This document shows, in pieces, positions 1-8,295 of a stretch of 45,149 bases of DNA. Within the stretch, counting starts at the first letter, position 1. The number at the start of each line of letters is the position of its first letter. This DNA comes from Acidobacteriaceae bacterium (GTDB lineage: Bacteria; Acidobacteriota; Terriglobia; Terriglobales; Acidobacteriaceae), in contig DAIDGW010000215.1 in NCBI GenBank assembly GCA_027452245.1, forward strand, positions 1-45,149, given 5' to 3'. The notes under the pieces are model-generated. The model did no database searches, was not told the DNA's origin, and saw nothing but the letters and a program-made list of their open reading frames with translations. The position numbers and the translations under genes are program-made.

Positions 1-40
1 GCCGACTCACTGGAGGCTCCTCGAGCCCTCCTCAAAAATG

Positions 41-48
41 GAAGGAGA
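41..48 (+). promoter_or_regulatory. ribosome binding site for the ABM-like gene
   Basis: A GAAGGAGA stretch ends six bases before the ATG at 55, a strong Shine-Dalgarno match that fixes the start. Confidence 0.75.
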
Positions 49-54
49 CCTACC

Positions 55-384
55 ATGTTCGCTCGCATTGTGGAATTCGTTCCCAAGGCAGAGAAGAAAG
101 AAGACCTGATTAAGACCCTTCGCCAGGACATTCTGCCGATCCTGCGAAAGCAGTCCGGTTTCCTGGAGATCATGCCGTTTGATCCGGAAATCAAGAACGA
201 AAAAGCGATCGTGATCACGCTTTGGACCCAAAAGTATGAGGCTGAAAAGTACGCACGAGAGACGTTCCCTGAGGTCGAAGTAATCTTGAAGCCATTCTTG
301 ACTTCAACGATTACCACGAAGATGTACAAAGTGGAAACCAGCGTCTGCAAACACCTCACGGAGACATTAATCCAGGCAGCGTAA
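55..384 (+). CDS. ABM-like (antibiotic biosynthesis monooxygenase superfamily) small protein
   Basis: A 109-residue protein that looks like a one-domain dimeric alpha-beta barrel. It has an N-terminal strand (FARIVEFVPKA), an amphipathic helix containing KTLRQDILPILRKQSGF, then a strand and an ITLWTQKYEAEKY segment; the GF followed by 'W..K..AE.Y' pattern is typical of ABM proteins. Members range from heme-degrading or quinol monooxygenases to proteins of unknown function, and no residue here fixes a substrate. There is no signal peptide, so it should be cytoplasmic. The start is set by a strong Shine-Dalgarno at 41-48. It is convergent with galT across a hairpin. Fold assignment is by pattern only. 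Confidence 0.7.
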   Translation: MFARIVEFVPKAEKKEDLIKTLRQDILPILRKQSGFLEIMPFDPEIKNEKAIVITLWTQKYEAEKYARETFPEVEVILKPFLTSTITTKMYKVETSVCKHLTETLIQAA

Positions 385-414
385 ACCAGAGCTTCAGTCG
401 GAATTAGCAGCAGC

Positions 415-446
415 AAGGGGCACGACAATGTTTCATCGTACCCCTT
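415..446. terminator. bidirectional hairpin terminator between convergent genes
   Basis: AAGGGGCACGA (415-425) pairs with TCGTACCCCTT (436-446) with one mismatch and a 10-base loop. The hairpin lies in the 86-bp gap between two convergent genes. The T-run after the stem is short (TTTCTC on the + side), so it is a plausible but not textbook rho-independent terminator for both sides. Confidence 0.55.
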
Positions 447-470
447 TCTCATGCCGATACGCACAGGCGG

Positions 471-1511
471 TTAGCCCACCGAAGCCGGTATCGCTTCTTC
501 GATATTTGCCTCACGCAGGAACTTGGCAGCTTCTTCCGGCGGAGTGGGATTGATGTAGAACCCGGTTCCCCACTCGAATCCCGCCGTCTTGGTCAACTTG
601 GGCATGAACTCGATGTGCCAGTGGTAATGATCATTGCTCGGTTCCTGAACTGGTGACGTATGAATCACCAGATTGTACGGCGGATTATCCAGCACGCGAT
701 CGGCCTTGATCAGCAACGTCTTCAGCGCTTTCGCCAGATTCTCAAACATGTGCGACGACGAGTTCTCGAACGAAGACTCATGCGTCTTGGGAAGGATCCA
801 GGTCTCGAAGGGAAATCGCGGAGCATAGGGTGCTAGCGTCAGGAAGCTTTCATTTTCGGCCACCACCCGAATCCCGTTGTCCATCTCCTGGCGAATGATG
901 TCGCAAAACACGCAGCGCTCTTTATAAAGAAAATATTGCTTGGCGCCTTCCAGTTCCTGAGTCACGTTGATGGGAAGAATCGGCAGCGCAATCAACTGCG
1001 AGTGCGAATGCTCCAGCGACGCTCCGGCTGCTTCGCCGTGGTTCTTGAAGATCAGGATGTACTTGAAACGGCGATCTTTTTTCAGATCGAGGATGCGGTC
1101 GCGGAACGTCCACAGAACATCTTCAATACGCTTGGGAGGCAGCGTCGCCAGGTTCGCCGTATGGTCAGGCGTCTCAATGATGACTTCGTGGGCTCCGATT
1201 CCGTTCATCCGATCGAACATGCCTTCCGCCTGGCGATTCAAGTTGCCTTCAATGCCCAGAGCCGGAAATTTGTTCGGCACGACGCGAACCGTCCATCCCG
1301 GAGTATCGCGGGGCGCAGGCGGTCCTCCATTCTGGTTGGGACGATAGGCCTGGATTTCCGGAGGAGTTTTGCTCTCATTCCCATAACAAAAGGGGCAAAA
1401 GCCCCCTTTGATCTTCATGTTCTCCCGAATAAAATCGGTTGGGCGCTTGGCGCGGTCCGTGGAAATGATCACCCAGCGTCCGACGATCGGGTCTTTTCTC
1501 AGTTCCGGCAC
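471..1511 (-). CDS. galT: galactose-1-phosphate uridylyltransferase
   Basis: A 346-residue protein of the GalT branch of the HIT superfamily, which exchanges UMP between UDP-glucose and galactose-1-phosphate in the Leloir pathway. It has the N-terminal RKDPIVGRWVIIS segment, a zinc-type CPFC pair (C39, C42), and the active-site HSHSQ (168-172), where H170 corresponds to the UMP-accepting histidine of the family HPHGQ motif. A second HIT-like segment NDHYHWHIEF lies near the C-terminus. Length matches the family. No galK or galE is adjacent, so it is not in a gal operon here. Expected cytoplasmic. Confidence 0.92.
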   Translation of the reverse strand: MPELRKDPIVGRWVIISTDRAKRPTDFIRENMKIKGGFCPFCYGNESKTPPEIQAYRPNQNGGPPAPRDTPGWTVRVVPNKFPALGIEGNLNRQAEGMFDRMNGIGAHEVIIETPDHTANLATLPPKRIEDVLWTFRDRILDLKKDRRFKYILIFKNHGEAAGASLEHSHSQLIALPILPINVTQELEGAKQYFLYKERCVFCDIIRQEMDNGIRVVAENESFLTLAPYAPRFPFETWILPKTHESSFENSSSHMFENLAKALKTLLIKADRVLDNPPYNLVIHTSPVQEPSNDHYHWHIEFMPKLTKTAGFEWGTGFYINPTPPEEAAKFLREANIEEAIPASVG

Positions 1512-1548
1512 TTAGTGAATCCTTTCACTAGCGAAGTTGGCGTGCATC

Positions 1549-2040
1549 TCATACAGCCAGGGAGGCGTTGCGAAATACCTCAATCTTTGGTTGGCTTGAA
1601 CTTTCATAGTATACGCTCACGATGTCGAACCTCCATTGGCACGAAGGTGAGCAGCGCCGCAGGTACTCGCGCGCAACCAGCGCAATTTCGTGACGCTTAT
1701 GCCGATCGACTGCTGCCTCAGCGGACGCCACGTTGTGCGACGTCCGTGTCTTAACTTCAATAAAGCAAAGCACCTCGCGATCCCAGCCAATCAGATCGAT
1801 TTCGCCGCGGCATTTCGGCGAACGAAAGTTGCGGGCCACCAGGACGTATCCCAACCGCCGCAGATAAAAGTACGCATCCTCTTCCCCGCGCCGCCCAATA
1901 TGCTGATGTTTCGGTCCTACTCGTTCCGGAAGTGTACGAGTGGCCACCCAATCCAGAGCGCGAATTGCAGCGTGCGTAAGACGTCCTGACAGCATGAAAG
2001 ATGTTGCGATTTTCAATATAGGCGAGAGATGCCAGCGCAA
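1549..2040 (-). CDS. YraN/UPF0102-family endonuclease-like protein
   Basis: A 163-residue protein with the UPF0102 signature: GEEDAYFYLRRLGYVLVARN, then RGEIDLI and FIEVKTR. The E-x-D...E-V-K arrangement resembles the PD-(D/E)XK/Holliday-junction-resolvase fold, but the biochemical role of the family is not established. About 40 N-terminal residues precede the conserved part, so a later start is possible. It lies upstream of galT on the same strand with a 37-bp gap and could be co-transcribed with it. Confidence 0.85.
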   Translation of the reverse strand: MRWHLSPILKIATSFMLSGRLTHAAIRALDWVATRTLPERVGPKHQHIGRRGEEDAYFYLRRLGYVLVARNFRSPKCRGEIDLIGWDREVLCFIEVKTRTSHNVASAEAAVDRHKRHEIALVAREYLRRCSPSCQWRFDIVSVYYESSSQPKIEVFRNASLAV

Positions 2041-2117
2041 AATGTGATGAAAATCACACCAGGGTGGAGCTGATGCTCATTCGGGAAAGCAATCAGGAAG
2101 GTGTATCAGGAATGCTC

Positions 2118-2157
2118 GATTCCGGGAGGTCCAGACGAATCCAAGCCTCCCGGAATC
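2118..2157. terminator. 12-bp perfect inverted repeat 3' of the aminotransferase gene
   Basis: GATTCCGGGAGG (2118-2129) pairs perfectly with CCTCCCGGAATC (2146-2157) around a 16-base loop. It lies 28 bp beyond the end of the minus-strand aminotransferase gene and upstream of the yraN-like gene. There is no T-run on the minus side, so it may act as a transcript-end stabiliser or a factor-assisted terminator. Confidence 0.5.
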
Positions 2158-2184
2158 AACGGTCAGTGCTGCTCGAATCGCGAC

Positions 2185-3570
2185 CTACGCACCCATGCTG
2201 CGGATGCACTCCTCCAGAACGTCGACCGCTACGTCCGCTTGCTCTTTGGTGACAACCAGCGCCGGGCACAGGCGGATCGAGCTCGGACCGCAGCCCAGGA
2301 ACAATATCCCCTGCTCGAACGCCTTCTCCACAATGCGGTCGCGCTCGGCCGCGGCGTATTCCTTCGTGAGCTTATCCTTCACGATATCCACGCCGATCAT
2401 CAGGCCGCGTCCGCGAACGTCACCGACAAGCTTTAGCTTCTTCGGCCAGTCCGCCATGCGCTTCAGGATGTGATTGCCCACTTTCTCGGCATTCTCGATC
2501 AGGTGCTCGTCTTCGATAACGTCGAGTGTGGCAAGAGCCGCCGCAACCGCCACTGGATTTCCCCCGAACGTTGAAGCGTGCGATCCAGGAATCCAGTCCA
2601 TGATTTCGGATTTCGTCAGCGTGATGCCGAGCGGCATGCCCGACGCCACTCCTTTCGCCATGCAGACGATGTCCGGCTGAACGCCGGTGTGCTCCACCGC
2701 CCACCATTTGCCGGTGCGTCCGATTCCGCTCTGCACTTCATCGACAACCAGCAGGATGCCGTGCCGGTCGCAAATCCGCCGCAGTTCCTGCATGAAAATG
2801 GTGGGAGCAACTACGTATCCACCCTCGCCCTGAACCGGTTCCACGAAAATCGCGGCGACTTCTTCCGGAGCCAGCGTGGTCTTGAACAGCTTTTCTTCGA
2901 TAAACCGCGCGCAACCGAGCGCAAACTTGTCGGCCTCTTGTTGGCCGCCGACGCATCCGCGATAAACATCCGGATAGCGTACGTGGGTCACGCCCGGAAC
3001 CAGCGGCGAAAAGCGCCGCCGTTGCTGCGGCTTCGAGGCCGTCAGCGAGAGCGCGCCCATCGTGCGCCCGTGGAACGCGCCAAAGAACGCGATGATGTTC
3101 TGCCGCTTGGTGTGATAACGCGCTAACTTGAGCGCACACTCGATCGCCTCGGCGCCCGAGTTGCCGTAGTACACGCGATGCGGTCCCGCCATTGGGGCGA
3201 TCTTCGACAGCCGCTCCGCCAATTGCACCATGTTCTCGTAATAAAAATCGGTGCCCGACATGTGGATCAGTTCACCCGCCTGCTTCTGAATCGCGGCCAC
3301 CACACGCGGATGGCAGTGTCCTGTCGAGGTCACAGCGATGCCGGCAGAGAAGTCAAAAAAATCGTTGCCATCCACGTCAGTCACCACGATTCCGCGGCCG
3401 CTCTTTGCGACCATCGGATACGACCGCGTGTACGACGGAGAGATAAACTTCTGGTCGCCCTCGAGCACACGCTTCGCGTTCGGCCCCGGCAGGGCGGTCT
3501 TGATCTTGGGCTTGTTAACATCGTGACCAGCACTTGCGGTCACTTTGGGAGTCATCGTTTCGGTAGCCAT
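2185..3570 (-). CDS. class-III PLP aminotransferase (4-aminobutyrate/acetylornithine type)
   Basis: A 461-residue fold-type I aminotransferase of the OAT/GABA-AT group, moving an omega- or alpha-amino group to a keto acid. It has the phosphate-binding NSGAEAIE (137-144), the aromatic/HGRT stretch GAFHGRTMG, the pyridine-nitrogen aspartate in VVDEVQSGIGRTG (D277) and the Schiff-base lysine in CMAKGVASGMPLG (K306). Length is closer to 4-aminobutyrate aminotransferase than to acetylornithine aminotransferase, but substrate cannot be fixed by eye. The start is supported by TAGGAGG eight bases upstream. No GABA or arginine genes are adjacent. Confidence 0.9.
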   Translation of the reverse strand: MATETMTPKVTASAGHDVNKPKIKTALPGPNAKRVLEGDQKFISPSYTRSYPMVAKSGRGIVVTDVDGNDFFDFSAGIAVTSTGHCHPRVVAAIQKQAGELIHMSGTDFYYENMVQLAERLSKIAPMAGPHRVYYGNSGAEAIECALKLARYHTKRQNIIAFFGAFHGRTMGALSLTASKPQQRRRFSPLVPGVTHVRYPDVYRGCVGGQQEADKFALGCARFIEEKLFKTTLAPEEVAAIFVEPVQGEGGYVVAPTIFMQELRRICDRHGILLVVDEVQSGIGRTGKWWAVEHTGVQPDIVCMAKGVASGMPLGITLTKSEIMDWIPGSHASTFGGNPVAVAAALATLDVIEDEHLIENAEKVGNHILKRMADWPKKLKLVGDVRGRGLMIGVDIVKDKLTKEYAAAERDRIVEKAFEQGILFLGCGPSSIRLCPALVVTKEQADVAVDVLEECIRSMGA

Positions 3571-4068
3571 GGCGCCTCCTAAGCCGGCTGTCAGTTGTCA
3601 GCGGCCGGTTGTCAGTAGATTCGTATCGTGGAACCCGCTGGGCTCTGGTTGGAACACACCGGGTCTGACGTTAAGGAAGGAAGCGGAACTAATCGCTACC
3701 GAACAGGTTCGGACGCAGCCGCGAAGGCAGGTTCGAGCGATAGCGCCGCGGACACACCAGGCCATCCAGCCAGCACTCGGGCCGATGGGTATGGAGAAGA
3801 CGCGAATTGGGATTCAGACGCTGCATCGCTCGCCAACAACATTGCTCTTTGATTATATCCACCTGCACAGTGCCCTGTAACCCCTTTTCTTCATGAGACG
3901 TAACTCCCCGCCGCATGCGGCCGCAGGCAGAAACTCAACAATGGGATGCACCCGTTCTCGCCGCCTTTGCGAGAACGCGGGATCTCGTCCGTCGCCTCCG
4001 AATCGAGCTTTTGACTTCCCCCCGCGCCAGCCTTAGCATGGCTGCACTGGAACTCTGGGGTTCGCCAC
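3571..4068. other. 498-bp divergent intergenic region
   Basis: This lies between the aminotransferase and kinase starts. It shows a short tandem of TGTCAG units near 3590-3617 and a perfect 9-bp inverted repeat (3953-3977). The open frames in it have no family resemblance or ribosome site, so I see no gene. It should contain both divergent promoters, but no clear -35/-10 pair stands out. Confidence 0.5.
3953..3977. repeat. perfect 9-bp inverted repeat upstream of the kinase gene
   Basis: CGTTCTCGC (3953-3961) and GCGAGAACG (3969-3977) are perfectly complementary around a 7-base loop, about 90 bp before the kinase start. It could be an operator, an mRNA-leader hairpin or an attenuator; the sequence alone does not decide. 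Confidence 0.5.
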
Positions 4069-7026
4069 TTGATCGAACAGACCATCTCCCATTACCGGAT
4101 CGTTGAAAAACTCGGCGGCGGTGGCATGGGCGTGGTTTACAAAGCCGAAGACACACGCCTGGGACGCTTCGTCGCTCTGAAGTTCCTCCCCGAAGAACTG
4201 GCACAAGATCGCCAGGCCCTCGAACGTTTCCGCCGCGAAGCCAAGGCTGCCTCGGCCCTGAATCATCCCAACATCTGCACCATCCACGACATCGGCGAAG
4301 AAAACGGGCGCACCTACATCGTCATGGAGTACCTCGACGGGGTGACGCTGAAGCATCTGATCGGCAGCCGCCCCATGGAGATGGAGATGATTCTTTCCAT
4401 CGGCATCGAGATTGCCGACGCGCTCGACGCTGCCCACGCCGAGGGCATCGTTCATCGCGACATCAAGCCCGCCAATATTTTCGTCACCAAGCGCGGGCAC
4501 GCCAAGATTCTCGATTTCGGTCTCGCCAAGGTGAACGGCCCTGCGGCAAAACCCGGCAGCGTGCCCGACGTAACCGCCCCCACCGCAGTCGTCGAAGATC
4601 ATCTGACCAGTCCCGGATCGACGCTCGGCACCGTCGCTTACATGTCGCCCGAGCAGGCCAAGGGCAAGGAACTCGACGCCCGCTCCGACCTGTTTTCGTT
4701 CGGAGTCGTTCTCTACGAGATGGCGACCGGAGCCCTTCCTTATCGCGGCGAAACTTCTGCGATGATCTTTGAGGCGATTCTGAACCGCGCGCCGGTCTCT
4801 CCGGTCCGCCTGAATCCCGATCTTCCCGCCAAATTCGAAGACGTCATTAACAAGGCTCTGGAAAAAGATCGCAATCTGCGCTATCAGCATGCCGCCGACA
4901 TTCGCGCAGATTTGCAGAGGCTCAAGCGCGATACCGAAAGCGGCCGCGCGGTCGCTCACAGTTCCGGTTCCGTACCTGCAGCGCCTGAAGCCGTGGCCGT
5001 CGCTGCACCTCAGGCGCCGTCATCCCACTCTGTAGCGGCGCAGCCGAGCGCTCCATCAAGTGCATCGCAACCGGCAGCAGCCTCGGCGAGTGCGATCGCT
5101 CCCGCGAAAAAGCGCTGGAACATCCTGCTGCCCATCCTGGCGGGCGTGTTCGTCATCGCGGTTAGCGTGGGAATCTTCTTCCGCTCGCACCGCTCCGGCA
5201 AGCTGGGCGCGAAAGACAGCGTGCTGCTCGGCGACTTCGTCAATACCACAGGCGATCCGGTCTTTGATGGAACCTTGAAGCAGGCGCTCGCCGTTCAACT
5301 CGATCAGTCTCCCTATCTGAATCTCGTTCCCGAATCGCGCATTCAGCAGGCCTTGCGCTTCATGGGACGCTCGCCTGATGAGCACCTGACCAACGACACC
5401 GCCCGCGAAATCTGTCTGCGCGAATCCATCAAGGCCATGCTCACCGGATCGATCTCCGCGCTGGGCAGCCATTACGTCATCACCCTGCAGGCGATCAATG
5501 CTCAGAATGGCGACACGCTGGCGCAGGAACAGGCCGAAGCCGACAGCAAAGAACAGGTGCTGAAAACACTCGATCATGCCGCCTCCGACTTGCGCGAAAA
5601 ACTCGGCGAGTCGATCGGATCCGTGCAGAAGTTCGCCACTCCCCTGGAGGCCGCCACCACATCTTCCCTCGACGCGCTCAAAGAATTCAGCCTGGGTCAG
5701 GAGCTGCATGAGAGATTCGATGACGAAAATGCGATTCCACATCTGAAGCGCGCCGTCGAGATCGATCCCAATTTCGCCATGGCCATCGCCGTCCTCGGCA
5801 TCGCCGAAGAGAACCAGACCAACACCCAACAGGCCGCTGAATATCTGAAGAAGGCGTTCGATCTGAAAGACCGCGTCAGTGAACGCGAGAAGTTCTATAT
5901 CTCGTCGCATTACTATGACGTGGCCCAGCACGATGCCGTGAAGAGCGTCGAAATCCTGCGGGAATGGATCCAGACGTATCCCCGTGATACCGTGCCCCGG
6001 GACAATCTGTCGCTGCTGCTACAGGCCATGGGACAGCCGCAACAAGCGTTGGAGAGCGCAAGCCAAGCCTTGCGAATCGATGCCAAAGACCCATTTGCGT
6101 ACCAGAATATCGCCTTCGCCTATGTGGCATTGGGCCGGTACGACGAAGCCGGCGCGATTATCAACCAAGCCGCCGCACAGCGGGTCAACAGCTGGGCACT
6201 GGATCTAAGCCTGGCGCAAATGGACTGGATTCGTGGTGATCAAACCGGCTTTGACCATGAGATCGATCACTCGGCCGGCAAACCGGAAGAACCGGTTTTG
6301 CTGATGTTCCGGGCTGAGAGCCAGTGCGCGACTGGGAAGATCAAACAGGCGCGGGAGAGTTACTCGGCTGCCCTCGATTCGGCTCACAAACACGGCTACA
6401 AGGAATTGTCTGCAGGCGTCTCTCTGGACGAAGCTAACTGCAACGAGCAGGTCGGATTCAGCCGTGAAGCGCAGCACCTCATCGATTCAGCGCTGGCAGA
6501 ATCCAATGATCCAAATGATGAAGCGGTTGCTGCGATGCTTTTGGGCGAATTGGGAGACGGCGCGCGTGCACAGAAAATCATCGGTGAGTTAAGCAAAACG
6601 TTTCCCGACGCCACCCTCATGAATCAGGTTGCGCTAGCTTGCGCGCGAGCTGAATTGAGCCTGCACGAAGGTCATGCCCAGCAGGCTCTGTCGCAGTTAG
6701 AGCCGTCTCGACAATATGAGTTCGGTACTGGACCCCAGGGATCGGGATATTTTCCGACTTATGTCCGCGCCGAAGCGCTGCTGGGCACACATGATTACAC
6801 GCAGGCTGCTGCAGCCTATCAGCAGATTCTCGACCGGCGCGGAGTGGATCCCACCAGCATCTTTTATCCGCTGGCCCATCTCGGCCTGGGACGCGCCTAC
6901 GCCGGACAGGGCGAAACCGAGAAAGCCAAGATCGCCTATCAGGACTTCTTCGCCGCCTGGAAAAACACCGACCCCGATGTACCGATTTTGAAAACCGCCA
7001 AATCCGAATACGACAAGCTCAAGTAG
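4069..7026 (+). CDS. transmembrane Ser/Thr protein kinase with C-terminal TPR repeats
   Basis: A 985-residue eukaryotic-type kinase. The kinase domain (about 9-285) has the glycine loop [14 protein letters not shown], the ATP lysine K38, the catalytic HRDIKPAN (H129-D131), DFG (149-151) and the YMSPEQ substrate-lobe motif, so it should be active. A Pro/Ala-rich linker (about 300-345) leads to one membrane helix (about 351-371). The remainder, probably extracytoplasmic, has a FlgO/adenylate-cyclase-like segment ([18 protein letters not shown]) and then many helical TPR-like repeats. The start is TTG; the kinase core begins only nine residues later. It probably senses an envelope ligand or partner through the TPRs. 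This domain order recurs in Acidobacteriota. Confidence 0.92.
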   Translation: MIEQTISHYRIVEKLGGGGMGVVYKAEDTRLGRFVALKFLPEELAQDRQALERFRREAKAASALNHPNICTIHDIGEENGRTYIVMEYLDGVTLKHLIGSRPMEMEMILSIGIEIADALDAAHAEGIVHRDIKPANIFVTKRGHAKILDFGLAKVNGPAAKPGSVPDVTAPTAVVEDHLTSPGSTLGTVAYMSPEQAKGKELDARSDLFSFGVVLYEMATGALPYRGETSAMIFEAILNRAPVSPVRLNPDLPAKFEDVINKALEKDRNLRYQHAADIRADLQRLKRDTESGRAVAHSSGSVPAAPEAVAVAAPQAPSSHSVAAQPSAPSSASQPAAASASAIAPAKKRWNILLPILAGVFVIAVSVGIFFRSHRSGKLGAKDSVLLGDFVNTTGDPVFDGTLKQALAVQLDQSPYLNLVPESRIQQALRFMGRSPDEHLTNDTAREICLRESIKAMLTGSISALGSHYVITLQAINAQNGDTLAQEQAEADSKEQVLKTLDHAASDLREKLGESIGSVQKFATPLEAATTSSLDALKEFSLGQELHERFDDENAIPHLKRAVEIDPNFAMAIAVLGIAEENQTNTQQAAEYLKKAFDLKDRVSEREKFYISSHYYDVAQHDAVKSVEILREWIQTYPRDTVPRDNLSLLLQAMGQPQQALESASQALRIDAKDPFAYQNIAFAYVALGRYDEAGAIINQAAAQRVNSWALDLSLAQMDWIRGDQTGFDHEIDHSAGKPEEPVLLMFRAESQCATGKIKQARESYSAALDSAHKHGYKELSAGVSLDEANCNEQVGFSREAQHLIDSALAESNDPNDEAVAAMLLGELGDGARAQKIIGELSKTFPDATLMNQVALACARAELSLHEGHAQQALSQLEPSRQYEFGTGPQGSGYFPTYVRAEALLGTHDYTQAAAAYQQILDRRGVDPTSIFYPLAHLGLGRAYAGQGETEKAKIAYQDFFAAWKNTDPDVPILKTAKSEYDKLK

Positions 7027-7049
7027 CTGCAAGATTCACTTCTTTTGGA

Positions 7050-7099
7050 GTCATCCTGAGTGCAGCGCCTGACTTAAGTTGCGTCATCCTGAGCGCAGC
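7050..7099. repeat. two copies of a GTCATCCTGAG intergenic repeat
   Basis: GTCATCCTGAG begins at 7050 and, extended as GTCATCCTGAGCGCAGC, at 7083, in the gap between the kinase and the EamA gene. Short CATCCTGAG-type repeats are widespread in intergenic DNA of acidobacterial genomes. The rest of the 7027-7257 gap shows no gene. Confidence 0.6.
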
Positions 7100-7257
7100 C
7101 GCTTTCTCCAGGCGAAGCGAAGTTCTCCTCGCGACTGATATGTCAGGCAAGCACGGGTAGACACCATATCCCTCCGCGCCCGTGCACCCCCCACTTCCGA
7201 ATCCAGGCCGGCATTCGCCTCGTCTGATATCTTTAGAATTCCTCGGGTCCACCTGTC

Positions 7258-8211
7258 ATGCACGCAACTCAGCCTTCAAATCGGTGGAAGGTTATCCTCT
7301 GTTTCGGTCTGGTGTATCTATTCTGGGGTTCGACCTACCTCGGCATCGACATCGCGGTGCAGACGATCCCTCCGGCACTGATGTGCGCGCTGCGGTTCAC
7401 CATCGCCGGGGCCGTGATGCTGGCGGTTTGCGCAATGACCGGCCGCAAAGTTCTCTACTCGGCGCGGCAGATTGGGCTGGCCTCCATCGTCGGAATTCTG
7501 CTGCTGATGGGCGGCAATCTCACGCTGTCGTGGGCCGAACTCGCGGTTCCCACAGGACTGGCCGCATTGATCCTGGCGGTGACTCCGCTATGGTTTCTGG
7601 TGCTCGACACGCTGCTGCTGGGCGATCATCACATCTCGCGTCGGGGTAAGGCCGGGCTGGCCCTGGGGATTGTCGGGCTATTCATCCTGTTCTATCCCGA
7701 ACTGATGTCCGACACGGCGCTGAGCCATCAGCAACTGATTCGCTCGACTGCGCTCCTGGGCGGATCATTCAGCTGGGCCCTGGGATCGGTGCTGTCGAAG
7801 CGCTGGCAGTCGGGCATGGATGTTTTCAGCGCCACCGGCTGGCAGGTTCTGGCAGCAGGAATTGCGAATTTTATCTTCGCCGTGATCGTGGGCGATTTGC
7901 CGCACGCGGTGTGGACGGCCAAGGGTATCGGCGCGGTGCTGTATCTCGTGGTTTGCGGATCGTGGATCGGCTACACGGCATATATCTACCTGCTCGATCA
8001 TGTGCCGACCTCGAAAGTGTCGACCTACGCCTATGTGAATCCGGTGATCGCGGTGATCCTTGGCTGGCTCATTCTGCATGAGCGCGTGGACAAGTTCATC
8101 GCCGCTGGAAGCGCGGTTGTGGTGCTGTCGGTGATTCTGGTGACCAGCGCAAAGGTAAAAGGAAAAACGGTGGCCGAAGAACTGCCCGCGCTCGAAAGCA
8201 GCGGCGACTAG
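7258..8211 (+). CDS. EamA/DMT-superfamily transporter
   Basis: A 317-residue integral membrane protein with about ten predicted helices arranged as two EamA repeats. The first opens with LVYLFWGSTYLGIDIAVQTIPP, the second with ALLGGSFSWALGSVLSKRW. The N-terminal FWGSTY and the late PVIAVILGWLILHE segments are hallmarks of drug/metabolite exporters of the YedA/RhtA-like type. Such proteins usually export small metabolites or amino acids. No substrate can be inferred, and the neighbours are unrelated. It has an ATG start but no strong ribosome site. Confidence 0.9.
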   Translation: MHATQPSNRWKVILCFGLVYLFWGSTYLGIDIAVQTIPPALMCALRFTIAGAVMLAVCAMTGRKVLYSARQIGLASIVGILLLMGGNLTLSWAELAVPTGLAALILAVTPLWFLVLDTLLLGDHHISRRGKAGLALGIVGLFILFYPELMSDTALSHQQLIRSTALLGGSFSWALGSVLSKRWQSGMDVFSATGWQVLAAGIANFIFAVIVGDLPHAVWTAKGIGAVLYLVVCGSWIGYTAYIYLLDHVPTSKVSTYAYVNPVIAVILGWLILHERVDKFIAAGSAVVVLSVILVTSAKVKGKTVAEELPALESSGD

Positions 8212-8263
8212 AATGGTGTTTATCCCTCGTTATGGAGAAGCTCTGAGCGAACAAAAAACAGTT

Positions 8264-8286
8264 TTCTCGACTGCGCTCGAAATGAC
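8264..8286. repeat. intergenic repeat of the TCGACTGCGCTCGAAATGAC type
   Basis: TTCTCGACTGCGCTCG followed by AAATGAC, just upstream of the rhomboid gene. It resembles the reverse complement of short repeats related to those at 7050-7099, which also read GTCAT followed by a GAGCGCAG core. It makes the upstream ATG at 8296 less certain as a gene start. Confidence 0.45.
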
Positions 8287-8295
8287 GGGGTTTGA

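Noticed and set aside
936-1754. A 272-residue open frame antisense to galT
   Set aside because: Arg-rich, without motif or ribosome site; it is the shadow of galT in GC-rich DNA.
3545-3880. A 111-residue gene between the aminotransferase and the kinase
   Set aside because: No ribosome site, low-complexity composition and overlap with the aminotransferase start; it looks like noncoding DNA.
4033-4959. A 308-residue frame antisense to the kinase domain
   Set aside because: It is fully covered by a clearly coding kinase with intact motifs; a mirror frame only.
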